The translations under genes were made by a program, and so were the position numbers. From an uncultured Roseibium sp. (lineage in GTDB: Bacteria > Pseudomonadota > Alphaproteobacteria > Rhizobiales > Stappiaceae): DNA of 64,000 nucleotides. Positions 16,554-25,898 of this stretch are shown piece by piece. The notes beneath the pieces were generated by a model, which had not been told where the DNA came from, did not search any database, and saw nothing but the letters and a program-made list of their open reading frames with translations. Positions within the stretch are counted from its first letter, which is position 1. Every line of letters begins with the position of its first letter. The stretch spans positions 2,640,001 to 2,704,000 of the forward strand of contig NZ_OY769915.1 of the NCBI RefSeq assembly GCF_963669205.1. The letters run 5' to 3'.

Positions 16554-17663
16554 CTACTGGTTCGGAAAATAGTCTTCGCAACCGCCTTCGCGGTACACAT
16601 CGGCCGTACAACAGTGCAAACCGCCACCAAAGGCATAGGCGTCGCGCAGCTCGACCTCGACGACTTCCATGCCCAGCTTGTCCATCTGTTCCGCCTGGTA
16701 GACTTCGGATTTTTCGACACACACCGTCTTCGGATCGAGAACCAGTACATTCATCGACAGCCAGACGCTTGAATAGCAAAGGGGCGGCGGCGCGTTGTGT
16801 GCGGGCTGTGCAGCATCAACGATCTCCCAGCCGTTCGCTTCGAACAATCCGCGCTGTTCCGAAGGCAGGCGCCGTTGCGGGTTGTTCATGATCAATCCCG
16901 GACGCAGCGGCGTGAAGGTTGCGTCGATGTGAATGGGGTAGGGGTCTCCGGGAAAATTCACGGTGTGGACGCGATGGTCCGGAAAATGCCGGCGCAGCCA
17001 CTCGATGCCTTTCAGGTTGGTCGTGAAACCGTGCTGCACGACGAGATCCCTGCCGAACCGCAACACGTCCGCGGCATCGAACAGCGGCTCCTCTTCCGTC
17101 GTGACAAAGAACTTCTCGGCAGCCCACTGCAGGCGCTTTTGAACGCCTATCTTCTCCGACAGGTAGTCCGGGTGATAATCGGCATCGGTAAGGCGGGGCT
17201 TGGGCGCAGCTTCATGCCGGAAATTCGGATCCTCCTCCCAATAGCGCTGCAGCAGCGGGCGATAGTTCAGATATTCGAACCAGCGGCAGCGGTAGGACAT
17301 CGTCGCCTCGAGGATTTCCGAGCCGACGGTCAGCAGCACGTCGCGCGGCGGCATACACCCGAACTGGCTGTCGGTGTGAAAATCGGGCGTCGTGGCAGGC
17401 AGCGAATGATCGATGGGCACCGGCCTGTCGACCCGGATGCCCCGAGCCTCCAGTTGGGCTGCAAACGTGTCCAGCAGCTCATTGGCGCGATCGATCGTTT
17501 CCTGCGGGCGCCGTCCCCATTGTCCGCGCATGTCGCTGTCTTCGGGGACTTTCGCATCGAGCGCCGGCTCCTCGGGAGGAATATGGCAATCGTCGGCGCG
17601 CCCGACGATGACGTGTTTCAAAGGATCCCATTCGTTCCAGCTACTTACGACCGTTTTGTTCAT
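16554..17663 (-). CDS. Amidinotransferase (glycine/inosamine amidinotransferase family)
   Basis: 369 residues from ATG 17663, which has GGAGGAAAG immediately upstream; the longer frame to 17774 is not needed. The catalytic set is present: Asp in LFDAADVLRFGRD near 190-200, His in YPIHIDATF near 248 and nucleophilic Cys in GGGLHCCTADV near 350. The pentein-fold enzymes of this family move the amidino group from arginine to an amine, giving guanidino compounds such as guanidinoacetate. No biosynthetic cluster surrounds it, only an amidase on the same strand. The acceptor is therefore unknown. Confidence 0.9.
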   Translation of the reverse strand: MNKTVVSSWNEWDPLKHVIVGRADDCHIPPEEPALDAKVPEDSDMRGQWGRRPQETIDRANELLDTFAAQLEARGIRVDRPVPIDHSLPATTPDFHTDSQFGCMPPRDVLLTVGSEILEATMSYRCRWFEYLNYRPLLQRYWEEDPNFRHEAAPKPRLTDADYHPDYLSEKIGVQKRLQWAAEKFFVTTEEEPLFDAADVLRFGRDLVVQHGFTTNLKGIEWLRRHFPDHRVHTVNFPGDPYPIHIDATFTPLRPGLIMNNPQRRLPSEQRGLFEANGWEIVDAAQPAHNAPPPLCYSSVWLSMNVLVLDPKTVCVEKSEVYQAEQMDKLGMEVVEVELRDAYAFGGGLHCCTADVYREGGCEDYFPNQ

Positions 17664-17999
17664 TCTTTCCTCCGCCCGGCAAGGGTCGCAGAAGATAGGA
17701 GTTTTCTCACATTTCGACAAGGCATCTTGAGCGCATCGAGAAACTTCTTTTTCACCGGGATCGGCCGGAGACAAGTCACGTGTTTCTTAAGTTTTCCCGT
17801 CCAAACTGCATAGACGTCAGGAGAGAAGGCAGTCATTGGATAGCTTGCCTGCCCGCCGTGATTTATCGCGGCCTCGGATGGCGTCGATTGAGGTATTTGA
17901 CACTGTTGCCAAGCCTCCATTGAAAGTAGCGTGTGTATTGAGTTTCCGCGATGATCCCCGCAAGAATGTCGCGGCAATCCGAACCAAGGGTGAGCATCC
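17664..17999. other. 336-bp divergent intergenic region
   Basis: Lies between the amidinotransferase gene (minus) and the H-NOX gene (plus) and must hold both promoters. No palindromic operator or small gene stands out. Confidence 0.45.
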
Positions 18000-18539
18000 A
18001 TGCTGGGCGTCGTTTTCACTGAGTTTATGGAGATGGTCGAAGACAAGTTTTCCTTCGACGTTGCCGATGAGATCATGGAATTGTCCGGGGTCGGAAGCGA
18101 AACCGGCTTCACCGCCGTGCAGGACTACGACCACAATGACATGGTCAAACTCGTCGGCGCCCTTCACAAGGTCACCGGAATCGATATCGATACATTGATC
18201 GTTGTCTTCGGCGAGCACCTGTTCGGACGTTTCACCGTGACGCATGCGCACTTCTTCGAAAAAACGGAAAGCAGCCTGGATTTCCTGCAGAAGATCGAAG
18301 AATACATTCACGTCGAGGTGAAGAAACTCTATCCGAATGCGGAACTGCCCACCTTTCTGTGCGAACGGGTGGCTGAAAACAGGCTGATCATGAATTACAG
18401 CTCCAAGCGTCCGTTTGGTGATCTGGCGCAGGGGCTCATCCAGGGGTGCGGAGCGCATTTCAAGGAAAACCTGACGATTGAAAGGACGGATGAAAACGGT
18501 CCCATGAAGGTTCAATTCGTCATTAGCCGGGAAGCCTGA
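18000..18539 (+). CDS. hnoX: H-NOX heme nitric oxide/oxygen-binding sensor
   Basis: 179 residues, the normal size of a bacterial stand-alone H-NOX domain. The start MLGVVFTEF fits the family, the proximal heme histidine is in YIHVEVKKLYP near residue 105, and the heme-propionate YxSxR motif is intact as YSSKR near 132-136. Such proteins bind NO at picomolar to nanomolar levels and inhibit or tune a partner kinase. Its stop overlaps the start of the hybrid histidine kinase gene by one base, a translational coupling that makes the partnership nearly certain. Confidence 0.94.
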   Translation: MLGVVFTEFMEMVEDKFSFDVADEIMELSGVGSETGFTAVQDYDHNDMVKLVGALHKVTGIDIDTLIVVFGEHLFGRFTVTHAHFFEKTESSLDFLQKIEEYIHVEVKKLYPNAELPTFLCERVAENRLIMNYSSKRPFGDLAQGLIQGCGAHFKENLTIERTDENGPMKVQFVISREA

Positions 18540-20260
18540 TGACCGAAAACCTCGAAGCATCCAAGTGGATCCGGCGCTTTGAGAGGGAACGCGCGGCCCG
18601 CAAGGAGGCCGAACGGCTCCTGGAGCGCAAAAGCAGTGAGCTCTATGAGATCAACCAGACGCTCAAGGTGACCCTTTCGCAGCTGGAGCGACAGGTCGAG
18701 GAACGCACGGCAGAATTACAGTCCGCCATGTTGGACGCCGTATCGGCGAACGAGGCGAAATCCCAGTTCCTTGCTAATATCAGCCACGAAATCCGCACGC
18801 CGATGAACGGTGTTATCGGCATGATCTCCCTGTTGCAGGAAACCGGGCTGTCGTCCGAACAGCAGCGTTATGCCGACGCCGTGCTTTCCTCGGGCGAGGC
18901 TCTGCTGACCATCATCAACGACATCCTGGATCTTTCGAAGCTGGAGGCCGGCCGCATCGACCTTGCCGAGGAGGCTTTTGATCTGCGAAGAGCAGTCGAC
19001 GGCGTCATCGAAATCCTGACGCCCGTCGCTTTTGCCAGCAACACGGAACTGGCGTGTCACGTTTCTCGAGCCGTACCCTCCAGCGTCATCGGCGATCCCG
19101 GCCGGTTCCGGCAGATTCTGATGAACCTCATCGGAAACGCGATCAAGTTTACGACAAAGGGGGCTGTCGTTCTCAGGGTTTCACCGGCCACGCCCCCCGA
19201 CGGACTGCGTTTCGAAGTGGAGGACACCGGCATCGGGATAGAAGCCGACCGGCTGCCCAGGCTGTTCGACAAGTTTTTTCAGGTTGATCAAAGCAATTCG
19301 CGCCGTCACGGCGGAACCGGGCTCGGGCTGGCGATTTCCAGGCAACTGACCGAGCTGATGGGAGGCCGGATCGGTGTCGAGAGCCAATTCGGTTCGGGCA
19401 GCACCTTCTGGTTCCAGATACCGTTTCCTCCGGTTCACTCAATTCCCGGAGAGGGAGACGAATCGATCAGGAAAAAACGTGGCCGTATCGTTTGCTTCAG
19501 TACGCTTGAACCCGTCGCCGGGGTATATGCCGGGACACTGGAAGACCTCGGTTTCTCGGTTGATCTGGCCCGGTCGATGGAACAGGTACGAGAGCACCTG
19601 GCGAAGCATAGCTACGAGGCTGTCTTGGCAAGTGCCGTGAGCAGCGCGCAACTGGACAACCTTCTCTCGTTGGAACAGGGACGATCCGAGCCGGTTCTGT
19701 TGGCGACGACAACGGATGCCGCGGTATCAAAGACGGCTTCCAACCTGGTGGTTCTGCCCAGGCCGCTCGCGCATGACAGCGTTGCAAGGGCGCTGATCCC
19801 GGACGCCTTTGCTGAGCGGCTTGACGGGATGAATGACCCGGTTTCCGATCCCGGCGAGGGTGCTTCAGGCGAACGGCCGCTCAAGGTCCTGATCGTCGAG
19901 GATATTGTCACCAATCAGCTCGTCATGTCGGGCTACCTGAGCACGCTGGGGCATGAGGCAGATATTGCTGCCGATGGCCGGCACGCGCTCGCCGCTGTTC
20001 AGGAAACCGGTTACGACCTCGTTTTCATGGACATGCAGATGCCCGACATGGACGGATTGGAAGCCACGCGGGAAATACGCAAACTGCCCGGTACAGCGTC
20101 TAAAGTACCCATTGTCGCGATGACGGCAAATGCGATGGCGCAGGATGAGGAAAGCTGCATTCAGGCAGGCATGGACGGGTTCCTGTCGAAACCGGTGCGC
20201 ATTGACCAGATTCGCGCAACCCTTGCGCAGTTCGCCGCGACAACAGCGGACAGGCAGTGA
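18539..20260 (+). CDS. hnoK: Hybrid histidine kinase, partner of H-NOX
   Basis: 573 residues, no membrane segment. An N-terminal coiled coil (10-80, RRFERERAARKEAERLLERK) leads to HisKA with the phospho-acceptor His in NISHEIRTPMNG near 83, a HATPase domain with DTGIGI and GTGLGLAIS near 225-265, a degenerate receiver-like segment (about 310-410), and a C-terminal REC domain (about 450-570) with VEDIVTN and phospho-acceptor Asp in FMDMQMPDMDG. Cytoplasmic partner of the H-NOX protein in NO sensing. No phosphotransfer protein or output regulator is in the window, so the signal must leave this locus. Confidence 0.93.
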   Translation: MTENLEASKWIRRFERERAARKEAERLLERKSSELYEINQTLKVTLSQLERQVEERTAELQSAMLDAVSANEAKSQFLANISHEIRTPMNGVIGMISLLQETGLSSEQQRYADAVLSSGEALLTIINDILDLSKLEAGRIDLAEEAFDLRRAVDGVIEILTPVAFASNTELACHVSRAVPSSVIGDPGRFRQILMNLIGNAIKFTTKGAVVLRVSPATPPDGLRFEVEDTGIGIEADRLPRLFDKFFQVDQSNSRRHGGTGLGLAISRQLTELMGGRIGVESQFGSGSTFWFQIPFPPVHSIPGEGDESIRKKRGRIVCFSTLEPVAGVYAGTLEDLGFSVDLARSMEQVREHLAKHSYEAVLASAVSSAQLDNLLSLEQGRSEPVLLATTTDAAVSKTASNLVVLPRPLAHDSVARALIPDAFAERLDGMNDPVSDPGEGASGERPLKVLIVEDIVTNQLVMSGYLSTLGHEADIAADGRHALAAVQETGYDLVFMDMQMPDMDGLEATREIRKLPGTASKVPIVAMTANAMAQDEESCIQAGMDGFLSKPVRIDQIRATLAQFAATTADRQ

Positions 20261-20318
20261 TTCGGCTGAGGCCCGGACCAGCAGGTATTCCGGCGCTGCG
20301 AGGTCCTGCTGTCCCGGT

Positions 20319-21995
20319 TTAAAAAACGTAGCTTAGCGCAAGATTCAGTCCGTGATATTGCAGATCACCGTTGCTCAGGGACGTCCCATAGTTGGCGCCG
20401 ACCGTGAGGCCGCCGCCAAAGGCGTAGTCGAGACCAACGTCAAAATTCACGCTGCCGCCGTCGTTTCCGACATATTGCTGCGTGGCTGTCAGGCTCGGGT
20501 CCTGAATCAGGCTGACGGTGGCGTTCCCCAGGTCCAGATTGCTGTATTGGTAAAACACGCTGACATAAGGGCTGAAGTTGCCATGGTTGTAGCGTGTGTT
20601 GAAGCCGACGGAAACGGAGACGCTGTCGGAGTTTTGCTGGTCGACGGAAAGAGACCCGCTGCCCGCATTCCCTTCCGTGTAACCATCAACGTTGATGTTC
20701 GTGTACCAAAGCCTCGATTCGACACGTGTCGTAAACGCCTTGACGGAGGGGAAACGGTAACCGATGGTCCCCTGAACGGTGTGGGCGCCCGCATTCGTGG
20801 AGGCCTTTGCAGTCCCTGACGAACCTGCGTTCCGGTCCAGGTCGAGATCGAAATGGCCATAAGTGTAGACCAGGCTGGAAAAAAATCCGTTCTCGTTGAT
20901 ATATTGCGCAAACGCAGAGAAATGGTCGCTGTTTGACTGCGTGTTCCCCAAATCGTCCACATAATCGGTGTCGGTGTAGTTCCGGCCGTACGCAACGCCG
21001 AGCGCGATGGAATTCGTGATGTCGATATCGGCACCCAGCTGACCGCCGGCCAGATTACCGTCATAGCCGCTGAAGCTTCCTGTCGAACCCTGATCGATGG
21101 AAACGAAACTGCCTTCCGACCAGACTCTGATGCGGCCCGGCATATTGGCTGCACCCGGGTTCCCATTGGTTCCGATTGCCGTATCCGGAAAGGTTGTGTT
21201 GCCCGACGAAGGTTCCGCATACTGGCTCAGATAGGTCTCGTCGAAATACCCGTTCGGACTTGCGATAGCACCGTCCCGGGCAGCCAGATACTTCTCGTTC
21301 TGCAATCGAGACAGGCGCCGGTTGAGCAGCGAGAGCGTCAGGGAACTGATGGAGTTGACCTGCGACACGTTCGCCGGGATCGTGTTGAAGGCGATGTTCT
21401 TCTGTTCGTCAAAAGTGGCGCTGAAAAGAGCGATGCCATACAGGGTCGTGTACATGTGAAAATTTGTGCCGGCCAGAAACGGCAGCCCGCCATTCTCGGC
21501 AAGCAACGGCTCGGGGTCGTCGCCTGTATTGGCGGCAACCTGATAGGTGTTCCCGTCGCTTGCGTGGACGGCGATCCAGTAGGTGCCGGGATCCAGGGTC
21601 AGCCCTGAAATGGAGAATTCATCCAGATTGGTGTTGTTTCCGCTTAGCGTGACATTGCTGTAGACGGTTCTATTTGTGCGCGTCGCGGTTCCGGTGAAAA
21701 GCTCTGCATAGGGAGAGGCAAGGGCCCTGACCGAATAGGAAAATCCGTTGGCGCCCGTGAGCGTTGAATTTGACAGCTGCATGAAACGCGTAACTTGCGT
21801 TTGCTGGGTAAAGGTGTGCTGCGTTAGCAGAACCTGGCGGCCACCGGCACCCGCCGTCTGATTGTTCAGGGAATTGCTTGCAGCCGAGGTGAAGCCAGTA
21901 ATCTTGTCCTTGACGACAAATTCCTGCGCCTGTGAAGAAAAGGAAATCAAAGTCGCTAAGGAAGCGAGACAGACAACTGTCGAACCAAACTTCAA
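20319..21995 (-). CDS. Outer-membrane autotransporter-type beta-barrel protein
   Basis: 558 residues starting with TTG at 21995 behind a G-rich ribosome site. A signal peptide ends near SSQAQ (residue 23). Residues 25-210 are a Thr/Asn/Ser-rich passenger resembling beta-sandwich domains (SISGLTLDPGTYWIAVHAS); residues about 285-558 form a 12-strand-like barrel with alternating aromatic residues, and the chain ends LALSYVF with the C-terminal Phe used by the BAM complex. Likely surface-exposed; ligand unknown. It converges on the hybrid kinase gene. Confidence 0.82.
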   Translation of the reverse strand: MKFGSTVVCLASLATLISFSSQAQEFVVKDKITGFTSAASNSLNNQTAGAGGRQVLLTQHTFTQQTQVTRFMQLSNSTLTGANGFSYSVRALASPYAELFTGTATRTNRTVYSNVTLSGNNTNLDEFSISGLTLDPGTYWIAVHASDGNTYQVAANTGDDPEPLLAENGGLPFLAGTNFHMYTTLYGIALFSATFDEQKNIAFNTIPANVSQVNSISSLTLSLLNRRLSRLQNEKYLAARDGAIASPNGYFDETYLSQYAEPSSGNTTFPDTAIGTNGNPGAANMPGRIRVWSEGSFVSIDQGSTGSFSGYDGNLAGGQLGADIDITNSIALGVAYGRNYTDTDYVDDLGNTQSNSDHFSAFAQYINENGFFSSLVYTYGHFDLDLDRNAGSSGTAKASTNAGAHTVQGTIGYRFPSVKAFTTRVESRLWYTNINVDGYTEGNAGSGSLSVDQQNSDSVSVSVGFNTRYNHGNFSPYVSVFYQYSNLDLGNATVSLIQDPSLTATQQYVGNDGGSVNFDVGLDYAFGGGLTVGANYGTSLSNGDLQYHGLNLALSYVF

Positions 21996-22295
21996 AACCG
22001 GCCCCCCAAAACGGTTACTGCATGCCCCATAGAATTAGAACCACAGCGACACTCTCACAACGCAGATAAGGCCTAGCATGCGCAATGACCCAACGTCGCT
22101 TTCCTGTTCGGATAGCATCCAAAACAGAGGCATGTCATGTTTATTCTCACGATCAAGACGGATTGCGGTAGCCGGAGACGTCGGGTTTGCCGGCGATGCT
22201 GCGCTGATTTGGAAGTGAAAATCCCCTTTCGCCCAGGCAAGATGCCGGATGCCACGGAAACGTTCTTTCTTCCGGCCCGGTTCCTGAAGCTTGCC
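21996..22295. other. 300-bp intergenic region
   Basis: Promoter region of the barrel-protein gene at its left end and the space after dctM at its right end. No gene, strong hairpin or repeat is recognised. Confidence 0.45.
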
Positions 22296-23591
22296 TCAAC
22301 CCGCATATCCGAACGCCTGCGGCAGCCATAGGACAAGACCCGGAAACAGGATCAACGCGGCCAGCGCTGCCAGCAACACGCCCAGAAAAGGCCAGATTTC
22401 CCGGATGATTTCGTTAAGCGGGATGCGGGTGACCGCGTTGATGACGAACAGAAGGATGCCATAGGGCGGGGTGATCAATCCGATCATGCAGTTCACGACC
22501 GCCACGACACCGAAGTGAACCAGGTCGATGCCGAGTTCGCGGCAAGTCGGTATGAACAGCGGAATGATCACCAGGATGATCGTGGTGGCATCCAGAACGC
22601 ATCCAAGAAGCAAGAGCAGAACATTCACCATGACCAGGAAAGCCAGGGGGTGGATGTCGAGACCGACCAGTTGCGCTGCCAGGATCGTCGGAATGTTTTC
22701 CGAGGCGACAACATAATTCAGGATCAGCGCGCCGCCGATCACGATGCCCACCGCAGCCGATGAACGCGCGCTCTCCACCAGGATCGTGTAAAGCGTGCCA
22801 AGTGACAGGGCTCGATAGAACAGCCCCGCGAGGATAAGGGCATAAAAGGCGGCGACCGCGGCCGCTTCGGTCGGGGTCGTGACGCCGCCATAGATACCGT
22901 AGAGGAGGATCGCGGGCATGAGGAGGGCCGGGAAGGCGTTGACCGTCAGGCGGGGCAGCTCGGCCAGGGGCACTGCGGGCTCCAGTGCGAAATTCCGGCG
23001 GTGTGACAGCCAGATGTTGAGCCCCATCAGGACGACCCCCATCAACAGGCCCGGTACAATTCCGCCCAGGAACAGGTAACCGATCGAGGTGTTGGAAACG
23101 AGCGCATAGAGCACCATCGGGATCGAGGGGGGAATGATCGGCCCGATGGTGGCTGAGGCGGCGGTGATCGCTGCGGCATAGCCGCGCGTGTAGTGGCCGC
23201 TCTTGGTCATCATCTCGATGATGATCTTGCCGATCCCGGCTGCGTCGGCCACCGCGGATCCCGACATTCCGGAAAAGATCAGGGACGCCACGATGTTCAC
23301 GTGGCCCAGCCCCCCGCGAAACCGGCCGACAAGGGCAATGCAGAACTGCAGCAGCCGGTCGCTGATCGTGCCGGCATTCATGATGTTTGCAGCGACGATG
23401 AACAGGGGAACAGCCAGAAGCACGAAGCTGGAATAGAGCCCGTCCATGAGCACTTTGCCGGCCAGACCGATGTCCTGTCCCGCAGCAAACAGATAGACGA
23501 GCGAGGAGATCAGGATGGCATAGGCAATCGGCGCGCCCATGCCCGCCAGCAGAAACAGCGTTCCAAGGCACAGCAGAAACTGAACACTCAT
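22296..23591 (-). CDS. dctM: TRAP transporter large permease DctM
   Basis: 431 residues, almost entirely hydrophobic, with about 12 membrane segments and the family's typical GGIVPGLLMG, PPSIPMVLYA and EAAAVAAFYA stretches. It is the sodium-coupled transport subunit of a tripartite ATP-independent periplasmic system. Its ATG overlaps the dctQ stop by four bases (ATGA). The substrate is not stated by this subunit; the neighbouring DapA-family lyase, PfkB kinase and GntR regulator suggest a sugar acid or amino-sugar acid. Confidence 0.94.
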   Translation of the reverse strand: MSVQFLLCLGTLFLLAGMGAPIAYAILISSLVYLFAAGQDIGLAGKVLMDGLYSSFVLLAVPLFIVAANIMNAGTISDRLLQFCIALVGRFRGGLGHVNIVASLIFSGMSGSAVADAAGIGKIIIEMMTKSGHYTRGYAAAITAASATIGPIIPPSIPMVLYALVSNTSIGYLFLGGIVPGLLMGVVLMGLNIWLSHRRNFALEPAVPLAELPRLTVNAFPALLMPAILLYGIYGGVTTPTEAAAVAAFYALILAGLFYRALSLGTLYTILVESARSSAAVGIVIGGALILNYVVASENIPTILAAQLVGLDIHPLAFLVMVNVLLLLLGCVLDATTIILVIIPLFIPTCRELGIDLVHFGVVAVVNCMIGLITPPYGILLFVINAVTRIPLNEIIREIWPFLGVLLAALAALILFPGLVLWLPQAFGYAG

Positions 23592-24151
23592 TCGCCCGGC
23601 CTCGGGTCATCGGAGCCGGCCGTTTCCGGCACGCCGTAGCGGAAGGCCTGCCACACGATCCAGAAGTAACGCGCGGAGACAGCAACGAGAAACAGCATGT
23701 AGACCACGTAAAGGTCGCGCATCCTGATCCCATCCCCGAACAGGGAGGAGAGGGTTGCGGTCTTCTTGAGCCTCAGGATGTAGAACTTGGCCCAGGTCGG
23801 TTCGATCGAGATCGCAAGGCCAAGGGCGATGCACAGACCGAAAAAAATTACGAAGATGCGCCGTGTCCCGCGGCTGACCCGGCTGTACAGGATGTCGAAA
23901 CGCACATGGTCGCTCTCGCGCACCACGAAGGCATTGCCCCAGAAAACCAGCCAGAGCCACAGGACCAGGCAAAGCTCCAGCGTCCAGCCAAATCGTGTCG
24001 GTTCGAGAAAGGGGAGATAGTCAGGCAGCCATTCCAGGCGCGCCGAGTAGCGGATGAAAATCTGTAGGACGAAAGTCAGGAACATGACGGCCATCATGGC
24101 AGCCGCGGCGGCCTGGGCCGCGTGTTTCAGACCTGCTGCAATCTGTTTCAT
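23588..24151 (-). CDS. dctQ: TRAP transporter small permease DctQ
   Basis: 187 residues with four predicted membrane helices (near 15-37, 55-80, 95-120, 145-170) and the family-typical ESDHVRFDILYSRVSRGTRR loop. It forms the membrane complex with DctM, whose start it overlaps. Order dctP-dctQ-dctM on the minus strand is standard. Confidence 0.93.
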   Translation of the reverse strand: MKQIAAGLKHAAQAAAAAMMAVMFLTFVLQIFIRYSARLEWLPDYLPFLEPTRFGWTLELCLVLWLWLVFWGNAFVVRESDHVRFDILYSRVSRGTRRIFVIFFGLCIALGLAISIEPTWAKFYILRLKKTATLSSLFGDGIRMRDLYVVYMLFLVAVSARYFWIVWQAFRYGVPETAGSDDPRPGE

Positions 24152-24206
24152 GAGTGCCGTTCACCAATTCGGGCAAGGGCGGATTTCCACCCTTGCCCTG
24201 CTCGGG

Positions 24207-25202
24207 TCAGTTGCCCAGTGCGTTGATCTTTTCCAGAACACCGTCGGGCCAGGAGGCCGCGAATTCCGAACCGACATACTGAGATTGCACGTGTTCGCGG
24301 AAGGCCTTCAGGTCCGGCTCGTAGATCGCAAGGCCCTGTTCCTCCAGATACGACACCAGATCGGCTTCTTTCTGCAGCTGGGCCTTGCGGCCGCTTTCGG
24401 CGGCAGCCTCCGCCGCAGCCTGGACTTTCGCCTGCTGTTCGGGGGTCAGTTCATCCCAAACAGCCTTTGAAAACGCCACGTAGTTCAGGTCCACCAGATG
24501 CGAGGTCAGGGCGATCTGGTTGGTAACCTCGAAGAACTTCGCATCGACAACGGTCGGCAGCGGGTTGTCCTGTCCATCGACGGAACCGGTCTGCAAGGCG
24601 GTGTAGACTTCCGTGAAAGCCATGGGGGTCGGGTTTGCACCCAGAGCCTTGCCAAGGAACTGCCAGGCATCGGTGCCCGGCATGCGCAGGTTCACGCCGG
24701 CAAGGTCGGCCGGCGTCGTGACCGTCAACTCATCCTTGGTCTGCCGCAGATTTACATGGCGGCGGCCGAGATACATGACGGCGAGAAGTTTGATGCCGAG
24801 TTCGTCTTCGACCTTCTGCTTGAAGGGCTCCATCAACGGGTCGTTGAAGACACGTACCTGGTGATCGGCGTCCTGATGCACATAACCAGTCGCAAAGATC
24901 GAGAACTCGGGGAAATACTGCGCCAGTTCCTGGGCGGATGCGATCGACATCTCCAGGTCGCCCGAGGCGATGGCCTCAAGCTCCGAGTTCTGTTTGATCA
25001 GCGAGGCGTTGTAATGCGGTTCGTATGTCGCGAACTCCGCCACCTCAGGTGCGAACACTTCGGCCAGCGCCACCGACCGCTGGTCGGTTTCCGATGCCGG
25101 CGTCGACATGCGCAGCGTGACCTTGTCGGCCGCCACTGCGGACGCAGTCATCGCCAAAGCCGCAAATGCGGCCAGGCCATTACGGAAAAAAGAAGATTTC
25201 AT
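24207..25202 (-). CDS. dctP: TRAP transporter solute-binding protein DctP
   Basis: 331 residues from ATG 25202, which has GGAGGAAG just upstream. A signal peptide ends near ASAVAADK (residue 24). LGRRHVNLRQTKDELT carries the conserved arginine region that clamps a ligand carboxylate in DctP proteins, and FTEVYTALQTGSVDGQDNP is the family's hinge signature. It collects a carboxylated solute in the periplasm for DctQM. It is 42 bp downstream of the gntR gene. Confidence 0.94.
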   Translation of the reverse strand: MKSSFFRNGLAAFAALAMTASAVAADKVTLRMSTPASETDQRSVALAEVFAPEVAEFATYEPHYNASLIKQNSELEAIASGDLEMSIASAQELAQYFPEFSIFATGYVHQDADHQVRVFNDPLMEPFKQKVEDELGIKLLAVMYLGRRHVNLRQTKDELTVTTPADLAGVNLRMPGTDAWQFLGKALGANPTPMAFTEVYTALQTGSVDGQDNPLPTVVDAKFFEVTNQIALTSHLVDLNYVAFSKAVWDELTPEQQAKVQAAAEAAAESGRKAQLQKEADLVSYLEEQGLAIYEPDLKAFREHVQSQYVGSEFAASWPDGVLEKINALGN

Positions 25203-25244
25203 TGCACTTCCTCCTCTGTCATTGCGGTTGTCCCGCATTTGTCG

Positions 25245-25898
25245 TCAGACCCCGAGGGCCCGGCGTTTTGCGCTGTCCACATGTGCGTGCACAGCTTCAA
25301 CCGTTTTATCCACGTCGCGATTCTCGAGTGCGTTGATGATCACCAGGTGTTCGCTCATGACGGACACCACCAGTTCCGGCAGCATGCGCGTGTCGGAGTT
25401 TCTGATCAGACGTATCTTGATGGCGTTGACCCGGTGAATGTCGGAAATGATCCGATTGCCGAGGGCATCGATGACAAAATCGTGGAATGCCCAGTCCATA
25501 TGCTGAGCGCGCGACAGCAAGTCCGGCGTCACGCCGTGCTCCGCTTCCTTGAGGATTTTGCGGTGCTCGCCGGCGATGCGTTCGATATCGGCATCGGGCG
25601 CATTCCTGCAAAAAGCCGCAAAGGCCTCGCTTTCGATGATCCTGCGCAACTGGAAGGCATTGCGGATCAGTTCCAGATCGATGCTCAGAACCTGCAGGCC
25701 CCGCTTGGGCACCGTGCGGATCAGACCATCCGCCTCCAGCCGGGGGATCATCTCGCGTATTGCGCCAAGGGGCATTCCCGTGAGCTCGACAAGTTCCCGC
25801 TGGGAGACGATCTGACCGGGCTGTATATCGCGCGACAGGAGCTTTTCGGTAAAGCTGGAATAAGCGTCATCGCGCAGGCGGCGTGCGGACCTGTTCAT
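25245..25898 (-). CDS. GntR family regulator, FCD subfamily
   Basis: 217 residues: winged HTH at about 10-75 (VSQRELVELTGMPLGAIREMIPRLEADGLI) and an FCD ligand-binding domain with the metal-binding His/Asp pattern (WAFHDFVIDALGN). Its ATG overlaps the stop of the dapA-like gene by four bases, so it is made from the same message and probably autoregulates the operon from the 89-bp divergent region at 26762-26850. That region contains AACATGTT (26819-26826) as a candidate half of an operator, but no clear full palindrome. Confidence 0.9.
   Translation of the reverse strand: MNRSARRLRDDAYSSFTEKLLSRDIQPGQIVSQRELVELTGMPLGAIREMIPRLEADGLIRTVPKRGLQVLSIDLELIRNAFQLRRIIESEAFAAFCRNAPDADIERIAGEHRKILKEAEHGVTPDLLSRAQHMDWAFHDFVIDALGNRIISDIHRVNAIKIRLIRNSDTRMLPELVVSVMSEHLVIINALENRDVDKTVEAVHAHVDSAKRRALGV

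Noticed and set aside
20274..20316. Terminator between the hybrid kinase and barrel-protein genes
   Set aside because: GGACCAGCAGG and CCTGCTGTCC pair imperfectly with a bulge and only TTTA follows; too weak to list.
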